Of a stretch of 64,000 nucleotides of DNA, positions 8,009 through 18,400 are shown piece by piece. Source of the stretch: CAYWMY01 sp046352935. Its GTDB lineage: Bacteria > Pseudomonadota > Gammaproteobacteria > Steroidobacterales > Steroidobacteraceae. Within the stretch, counting starts at the first letter, position 1. Every line of letters begins with the position of its first letter. A program made the position numbers and the translations under genes. The stretch is from contig JAXMGR010000012.1 of the NCBI GenBank assembly GCA_046352935.1, forward strand, positions 69,458-133,457, written 5' to 3'. Under the pieces are notes generated by a model. It worked only from the letters and a program-made list of their open reading frames with translations, ran no database searches and had not been told where the DNA came from.

Positions 8009-8956
8009 ATGAGCGTCGTCGCGCTCTCGGGCGGGGTCGGCGGTGCCAAGCTGTCCCTCGGGCTGTATCACGCACTGCCGCCGGGGAAGCTGACCGTCAT
8101 CGTCAACACGGGCGACGATTTCGAACACCTGGGTCTCAGGATCTGTCCCGATCTGGACACGACGCTCTACACGCTCGCGGGCATCGAACATCCGGAACAG
8201 GGCTGGGGGCGTCGCGACGAGACCTGGACGCTGATGCGTGTACTCGGCGATCTGGGTGAGGATCCCTGGTTCCGCCTCGGTGACGGCGACGTCGCGCTGC
8301 ATGTGCTGCGTACGCTGCGTCTGCGGCGTGGTGAACGGCTGTCGACGGTGATGCAGGACTGCGCGAGCCGGCTCGGGATCACCGCCGGAGTCGTGCCCAT
8401 GACCGACGACGTGGTCGCGACCCGCGTCGAGACGGATGCGGGTGAAATGGAGTTCCAGGAGTACTTCGTGCGCCGTCGCTGCGAACCGCGCGTGCGTGCC
8501 GTGCGCTTTGCGGGCGCAGCGATGGCGCAGCCCGCGGCACCCGCCCTCGATGCGCTCGGTGCCAGCACCCTCGAGGCGATCGTGCTGTGCCCGTCCAATC
8601 CGTTCCTGAGCATTGATCCGCTGCTCGCGATTCCCGGGCTGCGTGCCGCGCTCGAGAAGCGCCGCGTGCCGCTGGTCGCCGTCAGTCCGCTGATCGGGGG
8701 GAGGGCGGTCAAGGGTCCTACGGCGAAGATCATGGACGAGCTGGGCCTGGCCGCCACCGTGCCCGCGATCGCTGCGCACTATCGCGGGATCATCGATGCC
8801 CTGGTGATCGACGAGCAGGACGCTGCCGTGGCGGCAGACATCGATGTCCCGGTCTTCGCGACGCGTACACTGATGCGGTCGCGGGACGACCGCGTGCGAC
8901 TGGCGCGTTTCGTGCTCGACTGCGCCGGGCGCCTGCGCGCGACGCCCACCCGCTGA
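8009..8956 (+). CDS. cofD: 2-phospho-L-lactate transferase CofD (F420 biosynthesis)
   Basis: 315-residue enzyme that joins the activated phospholactate (or phosphoenolpyruvate) moiety to the deazaflavin FO, a central step in coenzyme F420 synthesis. The N-terminus has the family LSGGVGGAKLSLGL block, followed by VNTGDDFEHLGLRICPDLDT and later a GGRAVKGPTAKIM segment, all characteristic of CofD rather than of the related YvcK group. The length fits. It sits four bases after the SnoaL-like gene. CofC, CofE and FbiC homologues are not in this window. F420 is sporadic in Proteobacteria, so this is notable, and an LLM-class oxidoreductase at 54.7-55.8 kb is a possible user. Confidence 0.9.
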   Translation: MSVVALSGGVGGAKLSLGLYHALPPGKLTVIVNTGDDFEHLGLRICPDLDTTLYTLAGIEHPEQGWGRRDETWTLMRVLGDLGEDPWFRLGDGDVALHVLRTLRLRRGERLSTVMQDCASRLGITAGVVPMTDDVVATRVETDAGEMEFQEYFVRRRCEPRVRAVRFAGAAMAQPAAPALDALGASTLEAIVLCPSNPFLSIDPLLAIPGLRAALEKRRVPLVAVSPLIGGRAVKGPTAKIMDELGLAATVPAIAAHYRGIIDALVIDEQDAAVAADIDVPVFATRTLMRSRDDRVRLARFVLDCAGRLRATPTR

Positions 8957-8972
8957 GCGGGCGGGTGCCGTC

Positions 8973-11900
8973 TCACCGCAGGCGCAGGAGGTCGGGATCG
9001 ACACCCATCGCCGCCGTGTTGATGGTGAGCGTTCGCTCGGTCGCGAAGCGCATTAGATAGTGCGGGCCGCCGGCCTTTGGCCCGGTTCCCGACAGGCCGG
9101 TACCGCCGAAGGGCTGCACGCCCACGACGGCGCCGATCATGCTGCGGTTGACGTAGGTATTGCCCACGACAGTTCCGCGGTAGGCGCGTCGCCAGGTTGC
9201 TTCCAGCCGGCTCTGCACGCCCAGCGTGAGTCCGTAACCGCTACCCCGCACCGCAGCGAGCAACGCGTCCAGATCCTGCGCGCGATACCGCACGACGTGC
9301 AGGATCGGGCCGAAGGGCTCGTGGTCCAGCCGCCCGACGCGATCGACTTCGACGAGGTGCGGCGCGAAGAAGGATCCGTGGGCGTGACGCGCGTCCAGGG
9401 TGCAGACCTTGCGAATCGTCGCGTGTGCCCGCAGGCGGTCGAGATGCGCCTCGAGCGATGCGACGGCCTCCGGCGAGATGACCGGTCCGATGTCGGTCGA
9501 CGGATCGGCGGGGTCGCCGATGACGAGCTCGTCCATGGCGCCAGCCAGCAGGTCAATGACGCGTTCCGCGTTCTCCTCCTGCAGACACAGCACGCGCAGG
9601 GACGAGCAGCGCTGCCCGGCGCTGCCGAAGGCCGACAGCAGCGCGTCGTCGACCACCTGCTCGGGCAGCGCGGTCGAATCGACGATCATCGCGTTGATTC
9701 CACCCGTCTCCGCAATCAGGGGCAGGATCGGACCGTCCCGGGCTGCGAGCCGGCGGTTGAGCCACAGGCCGGTCGACGTGGAACCCGTGAACGCGACGCC
9801 GGCGAGGGCGGGGTGGGCGAGGGCGACGTCACCGAATGAGCGCCCGCGCGCCGGCAGACAGGCGAGCGCCTCCCGCGGTACGCCGGCGACGTGCAGGAGC
9901 GCGACTGCCTCGCACGCCACGAGCGGCGTTGACTCGGCGGGCTTGGCGAGCACGGTGTTGCCGGCAGCCAGCGCCGCCGTGACCTGGCCCGTGAAGATCG
10001 CCAGCGGGAAATTCCATGGGCTGATACAGATCCATACGCCGCGTCCTGTGAGTTCGAGCTGATTGGTCTCGCCGGACGGTCCCGTGAGAAACGGGGGAGT
10101 CACGAACAGCCGGCGTGCCTCGGCCGCGTAGTACCGGCAGAGGTCCGCCGTCTCGCGGATCTCGGCGCTGGCGTCGGCCAGCGTCTTGCCGGCTTCGCGT
10201 ACGAGCAGCGTCAGCAGGCGGTCGCGCGAGGCCTCGATTGCATCGGCGGCGCGATCGAGGATCCGTGCCCGTTCCTCCGCGGACCTGGCGTTCCAGTCGG
10301 GCCAGGCGGCCGCCGCGAGCGCGAAGGCTTGATCGATGTCGTGGGTCGTGGCCTCCGCGATCTCGCCGACCTGCTTGCGCCGATCCGCGGGGTTCAGGAC
10401 ACGCAGGGTGCCGGCGGGCGAGGTCCGGTGCGGAGCGTCCGGATCGGTGCCGCCGGTGATGCCGATTTCCAGCTTCACGCCGGCGCGCAGCGCCTCCAGC
10501 TCGCGCACCACGCCCAGGTCGGTGCCGCGGGAGTTGCGCCGCACGGGCTGGTAGAGATCGACCGGCAGGGGAATGTCCGGGTGCCGTGCGGACGGCAGCA
10601 CCTCGAGTTCGGCGAGCGGATCTCTCACGACCTCCTCGATGGGTACGGCCTCGTCGAGGAATCGATTGATGAATGAGGTATTGGCGCCGTTCTCGAGCAG
10701 CCGGCGTACGAGGTACGCGAGCAGCTCTTCGTGGCGGCCGACCGGAGCGTAGACGCGTACCGGCGGAGCTTCGGGGATCTGGCGGCGCATCTCGTCGTAC
10801 AGCAGCACGCCCATGCCGTGCAGGCGCTGGAACTCGAGCCGCCGCGCGGGACCGGCCAGCGCCAGCACGGCGCCGATCGTGTGTGCGTTGTGGGTGGCGA
10901 ACTGCGGATGGATCGCCGCGCCCGCGGCGAGCAGTCGCCTTGCGCAGGCCAGATACGAAACATCCGTGACGACCTTGCGCGTGAACACCGGATAGCCCGC
11001 AAGGCCGCGCTCCTGCGCGCGCTTGATCTCCGTGTCCCAGTAGGCGCCTTTGACGAGACGCACGCTGATGCTGCGTCGGGTCGCGTGTGCGAGTTCGACG
11101 GCCCAGTCGATCACGGCCACCGCACGCCGGCCGTAGGCCTGCACGGCGAAGCCGAGGCCGGGCCAGCTCGCGGTCGAGGCGTCCTGTGCGAGGGCCGTGA
11201 TCACCTCCAGCGAGATCTCGAGCCGGTCGGCTTCCTCGGCATCGATCGTGAGCGCCAGATCGTGTGCCGCGGCGAGGCGCGCGAGCTCGAGGGCCCTGGG
11301 CACGAGCCGCGCTCGCACGCGCGCCCGCTGACAGAGCGAGTAGCGCGGCTCGATCGCCGAGAGCTTGATGGACACCGACGATGCCGCGTGGATGTCCTTC
11401 GAACCGGATGGCGCCGGGAACTCACGTGCGATGGCCTGGATGGCTGCGGCGTACGCCTCGAAGTGGCGGCGAGCCTGGGCATCGGAACGCGCTCCCTCGC
11501 CGAGTACGTCGAAGGAACAGAGGCGCAGAGCCGATTCGCTCCGGCAACGCGCCAGCGCCTCGTCCATGTCGCGGCCGACGACGAATTCACTGCCGATCAC
11601 CTGCATCGCGCGTCGCAGGGCCTGTCGCACGAACGGTTCGCCGAGGCGGCGCACGACACCGCGCAGCCACCCGGTGGCATCGCGTTCGATCGCGGCGGGC
11701 AGTGCAACGAGGCTGCCGGTGAGCATCAGCGCCCGGGTCGACGCATTGACGAAGATGGAGTCGGACGCTCCGGAGTGATCGGCCCAGTGGCCGGCGGCGA
11801 GCCTTTCAGCGATCAGCCGATCCGCCGTCGCGTCGTCGGGTACCCGCAGCAGGGCTTCCGCGACGCACAGCAGCGCGACGCCCTCGGCGTTCCCGAGGTC

Positions 11901-12107
11901 GTATTCCTGCAGGAACGCATCGAGGCGCGGGCGCTCCTGGGACCGCGCCCGCGCACCGACGACCAGCGCACGGCTCCGCGCGAGCGCCAGCAGCCGCTGC
12001 GCGGGATCGAGCGGCGCGCCGAGACCCGCGACGAGGCGGTCCTCGTCCTCATAGAGGGCGCTGCTGATCGACGCCCTCAGGGTTTCGAGCGGCGAGGATG
12101 CGGACAT
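8973..12107 (-). CDS. putA: Bifunctional proline dehydrogenase / pyrroline-5-carboxylate dehydrogenase PutA
   Basis: 1044-residue enzyme that oxidises proline to glutamate in two steps with an internal channel. The proline dehydrogenase barrel covers about residues 150-480 (SIKLSAIEPRYS, RLVKGAYWDTEIK, FATHNAHT). The aldehyde dehydrogenase domain covers about 520-1020, with WNFPLAIFTGQV, ETGG and catalytic Cys834 in SAGQRCSSLR. No N-terminal ribbon-helix-helix DNA-binding domain is present, so this is the shorter, non-regulatory PutA type. ATG 12107 is preferred over ATG 12125 because CGAGGGCG lies upstream of the former. It converges with cofD, 16 bases apart, and faces the same way as the etf genes behind it. 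Confidence 0.94.
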   Translation of the reverse strand: MSASSPLETLRASISSALYEDEDRLVAGLGAPLDPAQRLLALARSRALVVGARARSQERPRLDAFLQEYDLGNAEGVALLCVAEALLRVPDDATADRLIAERLAAGHWADHSGASDSIFVNASTRALMLTGSLVALPAAIERDATGWLRGVVRRLGEPFVRQALRRAMQVIGSEFVVGRDMDEALARCRSESALRLCSFDVLGEGARSDAQARRHFEAYAAAIQAIAREFPAPSGSKDIHAASSVSIKLSAIEPRYSLCQRARVRARLVPRALELARLAAAHDLALTIDAEEADRLEISLEVITALAQDASTASWPGLGFAVQAYGRRAVAVIDWAVELAHATRRSISVRLVKGAYWDTEIKRAQERGLAGYPVFTRKVVTDVSYLACARRLLAAGAAIHPQFATHNAHTIGAVLALAGPARRLEFQRLHGMGVLLYDEMRRQIPEAPPVRVYAPVGRHEELLAYLVRRLLENGANTSFINRFLDEAVPIEEVVRDPLAELEVLPSARHPDIPLPVDLYQPVRRNSRGTDLGVVRELEALRAGVKLEIGITGGTDPDAPHRTSPAGTLRVLNPADRRKQVGEIAEATTHDIDQAFALAAAAWPDWNARSAEERARILDRAADAIEASRDRLLTLLVREAGKTLADASAEIRETADLCRYYAAEARRLFVTPPFLTGPSGETNQLELTGRGVWICISPWNFPLAIFTGQVTAALAAGNTVLAKPAESTPLVACEAVALLHVAGVPREALACLPARGRSFGDVALAHPALAGVAFTGSTSTGLWLNRRLAARDGPILPLIAETGGINAMIVDSTALPEQVVDDALLSAFGSAGQRCSSLRVLCLQEENAERVIDLLAGAMDELVIGDPADPSTDIGPVISPEAVASLEAHLDRLRAHATIRKVCTLDARHAHGSFFAPHLVEVDRVGRLDHEPFGPILHVVRYRAQDLDALLAAVRGSGYGLTLGVQSRLEATWRRAYRGTVVGNTYVNRSMIGAVVGVQPFGGTGLSGTGPKAGGPHYLMRFATERTLTINTAAMGVDPDLLRLR

Positions 12108-12210
12108 GCATCGCCCTCGGCGCATGGCGCGACACCGCTACATTAGCGATGCACCACCGTCGATGCCACCGGATCCGCATTCGCCGCAGACCGCGGCGAC
12201 CGACGGGGCC

Positions 12211-12235
12211 GGAGCAGGGGAGAGGTCCCCGCTCC
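12211..12235. terminator. GC hairpin after etfA
   Basis: GGAGC-A-GGGG (12211-12220) pairs with CCCCGCTCC (12227-12235) around a six-base loop and one bulged A. There is no T run on either strand, so termination here would be weak or Rho-dependent. Confidence 0.35.
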
Positions 12236-12254
12236 GGGCGCCGATGATGTCCGG

Positions 12255-13194
12255 TCAGGAGCCGAGTGCTTTCCTGAGTTCGGGGATGACGGCGAACAGG
12301 TCGGCGACGAGCCCGAGGTCGGCGACCTCGAAGATCGGCGCCTCGGGGTCCTTGTTCACCGCCACGATGGTGCGCGCGTCCTTGATCCCGGTGAGGTGCT
12401 GGATCGCCCCCGAGATGCCGAACGCGAAGTACACTTCCGGCGCGATGATCTTGCCCGTCTGCCCCACCTGCAGGTCCGACGGCGCATAGCCCGCGCATCC
12501 ACCGCCGCGCGAGGCGCCCACCGCAGCGCCCAGCTGGTCGGCGAGCCCGTACAGCAGCTGGAAGTTCTCCCGCGCTGCCGCCGAACGCCCGGCCCCCGGA
12601 CACCACCTTCGCCACCGACTGCAGGTCTGGCCAGTCGCTCGCCGCGCTCTTCTGCTCCACGAAGCGCGTGTGCCCGGCAGCTCCACGTTCAGGTTCACCG
12701 TCTCGATGGGCGCCGGCCCTCCGGACCACCGCCTGGAAGCTCGCAATCCGCACCGTCGCCACCACCGGACTCGCCACCGCCTCCACCGTCACGATCGCAT
12801 TGCCCGCATACGTCGGCCGCTGGAACGTCTGCTCCCCAGCACCGCCTGCAGGTCGCTGATCTGGTCCACGCCCAGCAGCGCCTGCACCCGCGGCAGCAGG
12901 TCGCCACCATACGTCGTCGACGGCGCCAGCACGTGCGTGTAGCCCGGCGCCAGCGCCGCCACCTGCGGCGCCTGCACCGCCGCCAGCGCATGACCGTTCC
13001 CCGCGCATGCTCCAGAAGCAGCACCTTCGCCACCCCGGCCAGCCCCGCCGCCTGCGCCGCCACCTCGGCGCCGCCACTCGCCAGCACCGCCACCGTCACC
13101 TCGGCGCCCGGAATCTGACCCGCACAGCTCACGCCTTCGCCGTCGCCGCGTTCAGCTTCCCCGCCGCGTGCTCCGCAATCACCGACCTGCTCAT
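12255..13194 (-). pseudogene. etfA: Electron transfer flavoprotein alpha subunit, frame broken many times
   Basis: EtfA binds FAD and passes electrons from acyl-CoA dehydrogenases to the respiratory chain. The sequence is recognisable along its whole length but only in alternating frames. It begins at ATG 13194 (VIAEHAAGKLNAATAKA), hits a stop near 13133, and resumes at SCAGQIPGAEVTVAVLASGG. Further frame changes fall near 12992-13003, 12836, 12708-12720, 12675-12680 and 12565-12575, with a compensated pair near 12498-12515. The C-terminal FAD region (DLQVGQTGKIIAPEVYFAFG) is intact. Codon-level conservation persists between the indels, so they are very recent or are sequencing/assembly errors. 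The start overlaps etfB by ATGA. Confidence 0.85.
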
Positions 13195-13942
13195 GCCACC
13201 AGCCCCTTCTGCTTCAGCGCCGCCACCAGCTTAACCCACGTCCTTCACCACAATCACGACCGCGCCACCGGCGGCTCCGTCTTCAGCACCTTCAAGCCCG
13301 TCCCCAGCCGCCACACCCAGCGACCCCAGCTCCAGCACCTCCAACGGCTTCTTCTTCGCCGCTTCATGATGTCCGGCAGCTTCACGTACCTCGGCTCGTT
13401 CAAGCGCAGATCCGCGCTCACCACCGCCGGCAGATCCACCTCCAGCACCTCGAGCCGCATCCACCTCGCGCGTCACCCGCGCCACCTCACCCACAATCTC
13501 CACCTTCGATGCAAACGTCGCCTGCCCCCGGCCCCACAGCGCCGCCAGCATCTGCCCCGTCTGCCACCCAGTCGTCATCGATCGCCTGCTTGCCCACGAT
13601 CACCAGCCGCGGCTGCTCCCGCTCCGCCAGCTTCAAAAACACCCGCGCCGCCGTCAGCGGACTCACCGCCGCGTCCGCCTTCACCAGCACCGCACGGTCC
13701 GCTCCCATCGCCAGGCCCGTCCGCAACTGCTGCTGCGCATCCTCCACCCCGATGCTCACCACCACCACCTCGTCCGCCTCGCCGCGCTCCTTCAGCCGCA
13801 GCGCCTCCTCCAGCGCAATCTCGTCAAACGGGTTCACTCCCATCTTCACCCCGTCCAGCACCACCCCGCTCCCGTCAGGCTTCACCCGCACTCGAACGTT
13901 GTAGTCCACCACCCGCTTCAGTCCCACCAGAATCTTTCGCAT
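13191..13942 (-). pseudogene. etfB: Electron transfer flavoprotein beta subunit, frame broken many times
   Basis: EtfB pairs with EtfA and holds AMP. The first 124 residues are intact (MRKILVGLKRVVDYNVRVRV, then NPFDEIALEEALRLKE, then VIVGKQAIDDD). After this the homology continues only by changing frame near 13566-13571, 13453-13459, 13361-13367, 13295-13305 and 13270-13280, plus an extra base near 13233 that makes a premature stop just before KLVAALKQKGLV. The expected family segments are all there in the right order (QTGQMLAALWG, LPAVVSADLRLNEPRYVKLP, VVKDVG). As it stands it would give a protein truncated after the N-terminal domain. Error in the assembled sequence is as likely as real decay. 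Confidence 0.85.
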
Positions 13943-14169
13943 GAGAAGGCTCCGCACCGCGTGTTTCTGCCGCGGGCAAACTAAGCAATCAGGTCAGGGG
14001 TGTCAAACGAGCCGGGGGCGGGAATCTGCTGCGGCGTGATCGTCAAAGGGTGTCTCACGCGCGCTCGCGGACGGAACGGGCACGACCCGGAGTTGGACGG
14101 GGCGCGGTCACAGGCCGGTTCGATGCTCGCTGGATTGAATCCAGTCTTGCAGTGCAGGAACGATTTCCG

Positions 14170-14198
14170 TTGCGCCTGTCAAGAGAAGCCTTTACTTT
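14170..14198 (+). promoter_or_regulatory. Possible promoter of leader or small RNA
   Basis: TTGCGC (14170-14175) and TACTTT (14193-14198) are 17 bases apart. Each is a partial match to the sigma-70 consensus. The placement would start RNA near 14205, about 135 bases before a strong terminator. Confidence 0.3.
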
Positions 14199-14204
14199 CC
14201 GCCT

Positions 14205-14340
14205 CCAGTGAAGGGGAAGGTACCGACCCCGTGCGAGACCAAGAACGAGAAAACGGGGTTGCGAGGGGAGCATCCCGCCGAGGCTGAAAGGTCCGCAGGA
14301 TGTCTGGCGAGAGCGGCTTCACGCGAAGCCGCTTTTTTTT
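14205..14340 (+). ncRNA. Candidate structured leader or small RNA ending in a terminator
   Basis: A stretch of about 135 bases has several inverted repeats and ends in a strong intrinsic terminator. Stem ACCCCGT (14226-14232) pairs with ACGGGGT (14253-14259) around a 20-base purine-rich loop. GGGA-GCA-TCCC forms a small hairpin near 14265-14274. CGCC and GGCG near 14276 and 14306 can close a further domain. No open frame with a ribosome site was seen. The end is 170 bases before the first transporter gene, so it could be an attenuated leader or a free small RNA. It did not match any riboswitch class that I can name with confidence. Confidence 0.4.
14312..14340 (+). terminator. Strong rho-independent terminator
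   Basis: Stem AGCGGCTTC (14312-14320) pairs with GAAGCCGCT (14325-14333) around the loop ACGC, followed by an unbroken run of T to 14340. No plus-strand protein gene precedes it within several kilobases, so it must end a non-coding transcript. Confidence 0.88.
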
Positions 14341-14509
14341 CGCCCGGATTCCTGATCCCGCGTACGCGGGAGCGCAGGGGGAGCGTTGCTCCTTATACTC
14401 GCGCCGCATCGATCGCATGCGGAATACACGTGATGAACGACCTCGCGGGTGAGGCAGTCGTGCGGGAGGGATCGAAGATCGATCGAGCCGTGCGGCCGGA
14501 TCTCCCCAC

Positions 14510-15442
14510 ATGCTGAATGCCTGCCTGCGACGCCTGTTCGCCGCAGTGCCGCTGCTCGCGATCATCGTGACGCTGTCGTTCTTCCTGATGCGGCTCGCGC
14601 CCGGCGGACCATTCGATGACGAGCAGCCCGTGCCGCCGGAGATCCGCCGCAATCTCGATGCAGCGTACGGATTCGATCAGCCCCTGCACGTCCAGTACTT
14701 TCAGTATGTCGCGGGACTCCTGCGTGGAGACTTCGGGCCGTCGCTCAAGCTGAAGGACTTCCCGGTCTCGGAACTCATCGCGGCCGGTCTGCCCGTCAGC
14801 CTGCAGCTCGGCGCCTGCGCCCTCGCTGTCGCAGTCCTGTGGGGCGTGCCGCTCGGCATCGCGGCTGCACTTCGACATGGCCGGTGGCTGGATCGGCTGG
14901 TGCGCGTGTTCACGGCACTCGCGATCGCGCTGCCCGCATTCGTCGTCGGCCCCCTGCTGGCTCTGTGGCTCGGTGTGCGCCACGACTGGCTGCCGATATC
15001 CGGCTGGGAGCCCGGCGACTGGCGCGACATGCCCCTGCCTGTGGTGACCCTCGCACTACCGGTCACCGCGTGGCTCGCGAGGCTCATGCGCGGCAGCCTG
15101 CTCGAGGTGCTGGATGCACCGTGGATCCGGGCGGCGCATGCCCGGGGACTCGATCCCGGATCGATCCTGCTGCGGCATGCGCTGCGTCCGGCGCTCGTGC
15201 CGGTCCTGAGCTATCTGGGTCCCGCTGCCGCCGCCGTGCTGACCGGCTCACTCGTCGTCGAGTCGATCTACGGTGTGCCTGGCATGGGCCGGTTCCTGGT
15301 TCAGGGTGCCCTCAACCGCGACTACACGCTCGTGCTCGGCATGGTGATCGTCTATGCCGTCGTGATGATCGTGCTCAGCCTGCTGGTGGATCTCGCCTAC
15401 CTGTGGCTCGATCCCCGCCAGCGGACGGAGTCCGGCGCGTGA
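14510..15442 (+). CDS. Peptide/nickel-type ABC transporter permease (OppB/DppB-like)
   Basis: 310-residue inner-membrane permease with six predicted helices. The OppB-type N-terminus is clear (RLFAAVPLLAIIVTLSFFLMRLAPGGPFDDE), read here as residues 8-38 with the family RL.PGGP element. The EAA-type loop that contacts the ATPase is near residues 205-225 (AAHARGLDPGSILLRHALRP). Late sequence SIYGVPGMGRFLVQGALNRDY is also typical. The next permease starts inside the stop codon (GTGA). No oligopeptide-binding protein gene is beside it, so the substrate is unknown. Confidence 0.9.
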   Translation: MLNACLRRLFAAVPLLAIIVTLSFFLMRLAPGGPFDDEQPVPPEIRRNLDAAYGFDQPLHVQYFQYVAGLLRGDFGPSLKLKDFPVSELIAAGLPVSLQLGACALAVAVLWGVPLGIAAALRHGRWLDRLVRVFTALAIALPAFVVGPLLALWLGVRHDWLPISGWEPGDWRDMPLPVVTLALPVTAWLARLMRGSLLEVLDAPWIRAAHARGLDPGSILLRHALRPALVPVLSYLGPAAAAVLTGSLVVESIYGVPGMGRFLVQGALNRDYTLVLGMVIVYAVVMIVLSLLVDLAYLWLDPRQRTESGA

Positions 15443-18400
15443 CCGGCGCGAGCGGACCCTGGCACGATGCGTTCGCGCGCTTCATCCGTCGGCGCGACGC
15501 CGTCGCCGGCATGGTGCTGCTGGCCGCGGTGACCGCCATGGCTGTCCTCGGACCCGTGATGAGTTCCTACGCGGCCGATGTGCTCGACTGGGACCACATG
15601 GGCGTCGCGCCTCATGCGGCGAGCGGGCACTGGTTCGGGACCGATCGCCTCGGGCGTGATCTGTTCGTGCGCACGTTCGCCGGTACGCGCGTGTCGCTCG
15701 CGATCGGCCTGCTGGCGACCGGCGTGAGCCTCGTCATCGGTGTGACGTACGGTGCCGTCGCCGGCTATGCGGGCGGTCGCGCGGAGGAGTGGATGATGCG
15801 GGCCGTCGACGCGCTGTACGCGTTGCCCTATGTGTTCTTCGTCATCGTCGCGAACGTGGTGTTCGACCGTGATCCCGTGCTGGTCTTCCTGTCGGTGGGT
15901 GCGATCGGGTGGCTGACCATGGCACGCGTCGTGCGCGGCGAGGTGCGCCGCCTCGGGCACAGCACCTACGTCGAGGCGGCCCGCGTCGCCGGAGCGACGC
16001 CGCTCCGCATCCTCGCGCGGCACGTCCTGCCCAATCTCGCCGGGACCGTGGTCATCTACGCGACGCTCGCAGTACCGCAGATGATCCTGATCGAGAGCTT
16101 CCTCAGCTTCCTCGGCATCGGCGTGCAGGAGCCGCTCGCGAGCCTCGGCAACCTCGTGGCCGGCGGCGCGGCCGACATGGACACGACCCCCTGGATGCTG
16201 CTGTTCCCGGCCGGGGTGCTGGTCGTGCTGGTACTGAGCCTCAATATGGTCGGCGACGCGCTGCGCGATGCGCTCGATCCGCGGATGAGCTGATGTCGCT
16301 CCTGCTCGTCGAGGGTCTCGGCGTGCTCTTTCCCGGGCGGCTGGCGCCGCAGGCCGCTGTCGCGGACGTTTCGTTCTCGCTCGATCGCGGCGAATGCCTC
16401 GCGTTCGTCGGCGAATCCGGCTCGGGCAAGAGCCAGATCTGCCTCGCCACCGCCGGCCTGACGTTGCGTGCCGCCACGGTCCGTGGAACGATCCGGTATT
16501 CGGGACACGATCTGCTGCGATTGCCACCGGTCGAGCTCCGCCGGCTGCGCGGCCGGCGCATCGGCTTCGTGTTCCAGGACCCGGCATCGGCGCTGACGCC
16601 GCACCTCACCATCGGTGAACAGCTCACGGAGATCCGTCGCACCCATCACGGCGGTGACGCGGCGCAATTGCGCGACCGTGCCTGCGCTGCGCTGGAACAG
16701 GTTCGCATCGCCGATCCGCTGCGGCGTCTCGCGGCCTATCCACACGAGCTTTCCGGCGGGATGCGCCAGCGTGTGGCGCTGGCTGCCGCCCTCGTCGCGG
16801 AGCCGGAGATCCTCATCGCCGACGAGCCGACCACCGCGCTCGACGTCACGGTGCAGGCGGAGGTCGTCGCGCTGCTGCGCGAGCGGGTCTCGGCGGGGCT
16901 CGCGCTGCTGCTCGTGACCCACGACTTCGGAGTCGTGGCCGGTCTGGCGGACCGTGTCGTCGTGATGCGCGCGGGCCGCGTGATGGAGCAGGGCGCCGTG
17001 CGGGCGCTGCTCGCGTCGCCGCGGCACGAATACACCCGCGGTCTGCTCGCCGCGGTGCCCGTGCTCGAGGACACCGGATGAACGCACCGCTGCTCGAGGT
17101 GGTCGACGTGACCGTCCGTTACCGCCTGCGTCATGGCGGGCGCACGGTGACGCTCGATGCGCTGCGCGGGGTGTCGCTCGTCGTGCGTGCGGGTGAGTCG
17201 CTGGGCGTGGTCGGCGAGTCCGGCTCCGGCAAGTCGACGGTCGCGCGCGCCGCCCTCGGGCTCGTGCCGGCACACGGGGGATGCGTGCGATGGAGGGGGC
17301 AGTCGCTGGCGTCCCTGTCGCCACGCCGCCTTCGCGTTCTGCGCCGGGACTTTCAGCTCGTGTTCCAGGATCCCGCCGGATCGCTGAACCCGCGCTGGCC
17401 GGTGCTGCTCAGCGTGCGCGAACCGCTCGACGTGCACGAAACCCGGCAGCCCGCTGCGCTTCGCGACGAACAGGCTGTCGCCATGCTCGGACGCGTGGGG
17501 CTCGACGGACTCCGGGCGCGTTATCCGCACGAGCTTTCCGGCGGACAGTGCCAGCGGGCGGCCATCGCGCGCGCCATGGTGGCGAGACCCGCGCTGCTCG
17601 TCTGTGACGAGGCATTGAGCGCACTCGACGTGTCGGTCCAGCGTCAGGTCATGGACCTGCTGTCGTCGCTGCGTGCGGAGACCGGCGTCGCCTGCGTCTT
17701 CATCAGCCACAACCTCGCGGTCGTGCGACATCTCTGCACGCGCGTGGTCGTGATGTACCTCGGTCGCATCGTCGAGGCGGGGCCCGTCGAAGCGGTGTTC
17801 GGGGCGCCGTTGCATCCCTACACACGTGCGCTCCTCGACGCGGTGCCCACGCTGGACCCGGCGCGCGAACGGGCGCGCCGGCCGGCGCCCACGGCCGAAG
17901 GGCCGTCACCCATCGCTCCGCCGCGTGGCTGCGCCTTCAGCGGGCGGTGTCCGCGGGCGGTTGCGCGGTGCCACGAGGAGCGGCCCGGGCCCGACGGGGC
18001 CCCCGACGGCCGTGAGGTCTCCTGCCATCGGGCGTGGGAATGGCCCGAGGGGCTCCAATCGGCCCTCCCGGCCTGATCTGCGGTGCACCGGGACGGGCGG
18101 ATGTGTAATGCGGGCACGCGACGGACGCGACGTGTGTCGCCGATGCCGGGGCTCGGCTGGCAGGGGACGGGCGCTCCGGTATGCTTGTCGCACCTGAACG
18201 AGGTGTCCGCATGACCCAGCCGAGATTCCGAGCCAGTTCCAGCCTGGAAAACGTCCGCTACGAGATCCGCGGGAGGCTGGCGCGCCGGGCTCACGAGATG
18301 GAGCGCATGGGCTACGAGATCCTGTCGCTGAACATCGGCAATCCCGGAGCCTTCGGTTTCCGCACGCCCGAGACCATGCGCCTCGCCATGATCGAGAACA

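Larger units (their letters stand above)
13943..14509. other. Gap between etfB and ABC transporter genes
   Basis: About 570 bases with no supported protein gene. The right half holds a terminator-ended transcript candidate on the plus strand and a -10-like hexamer (TATACT, 14394-14399) before the transporter operon. The left part (13943-14190) shows no recognisable feature; the etfB promoter should lie there. Confidence 0.5.
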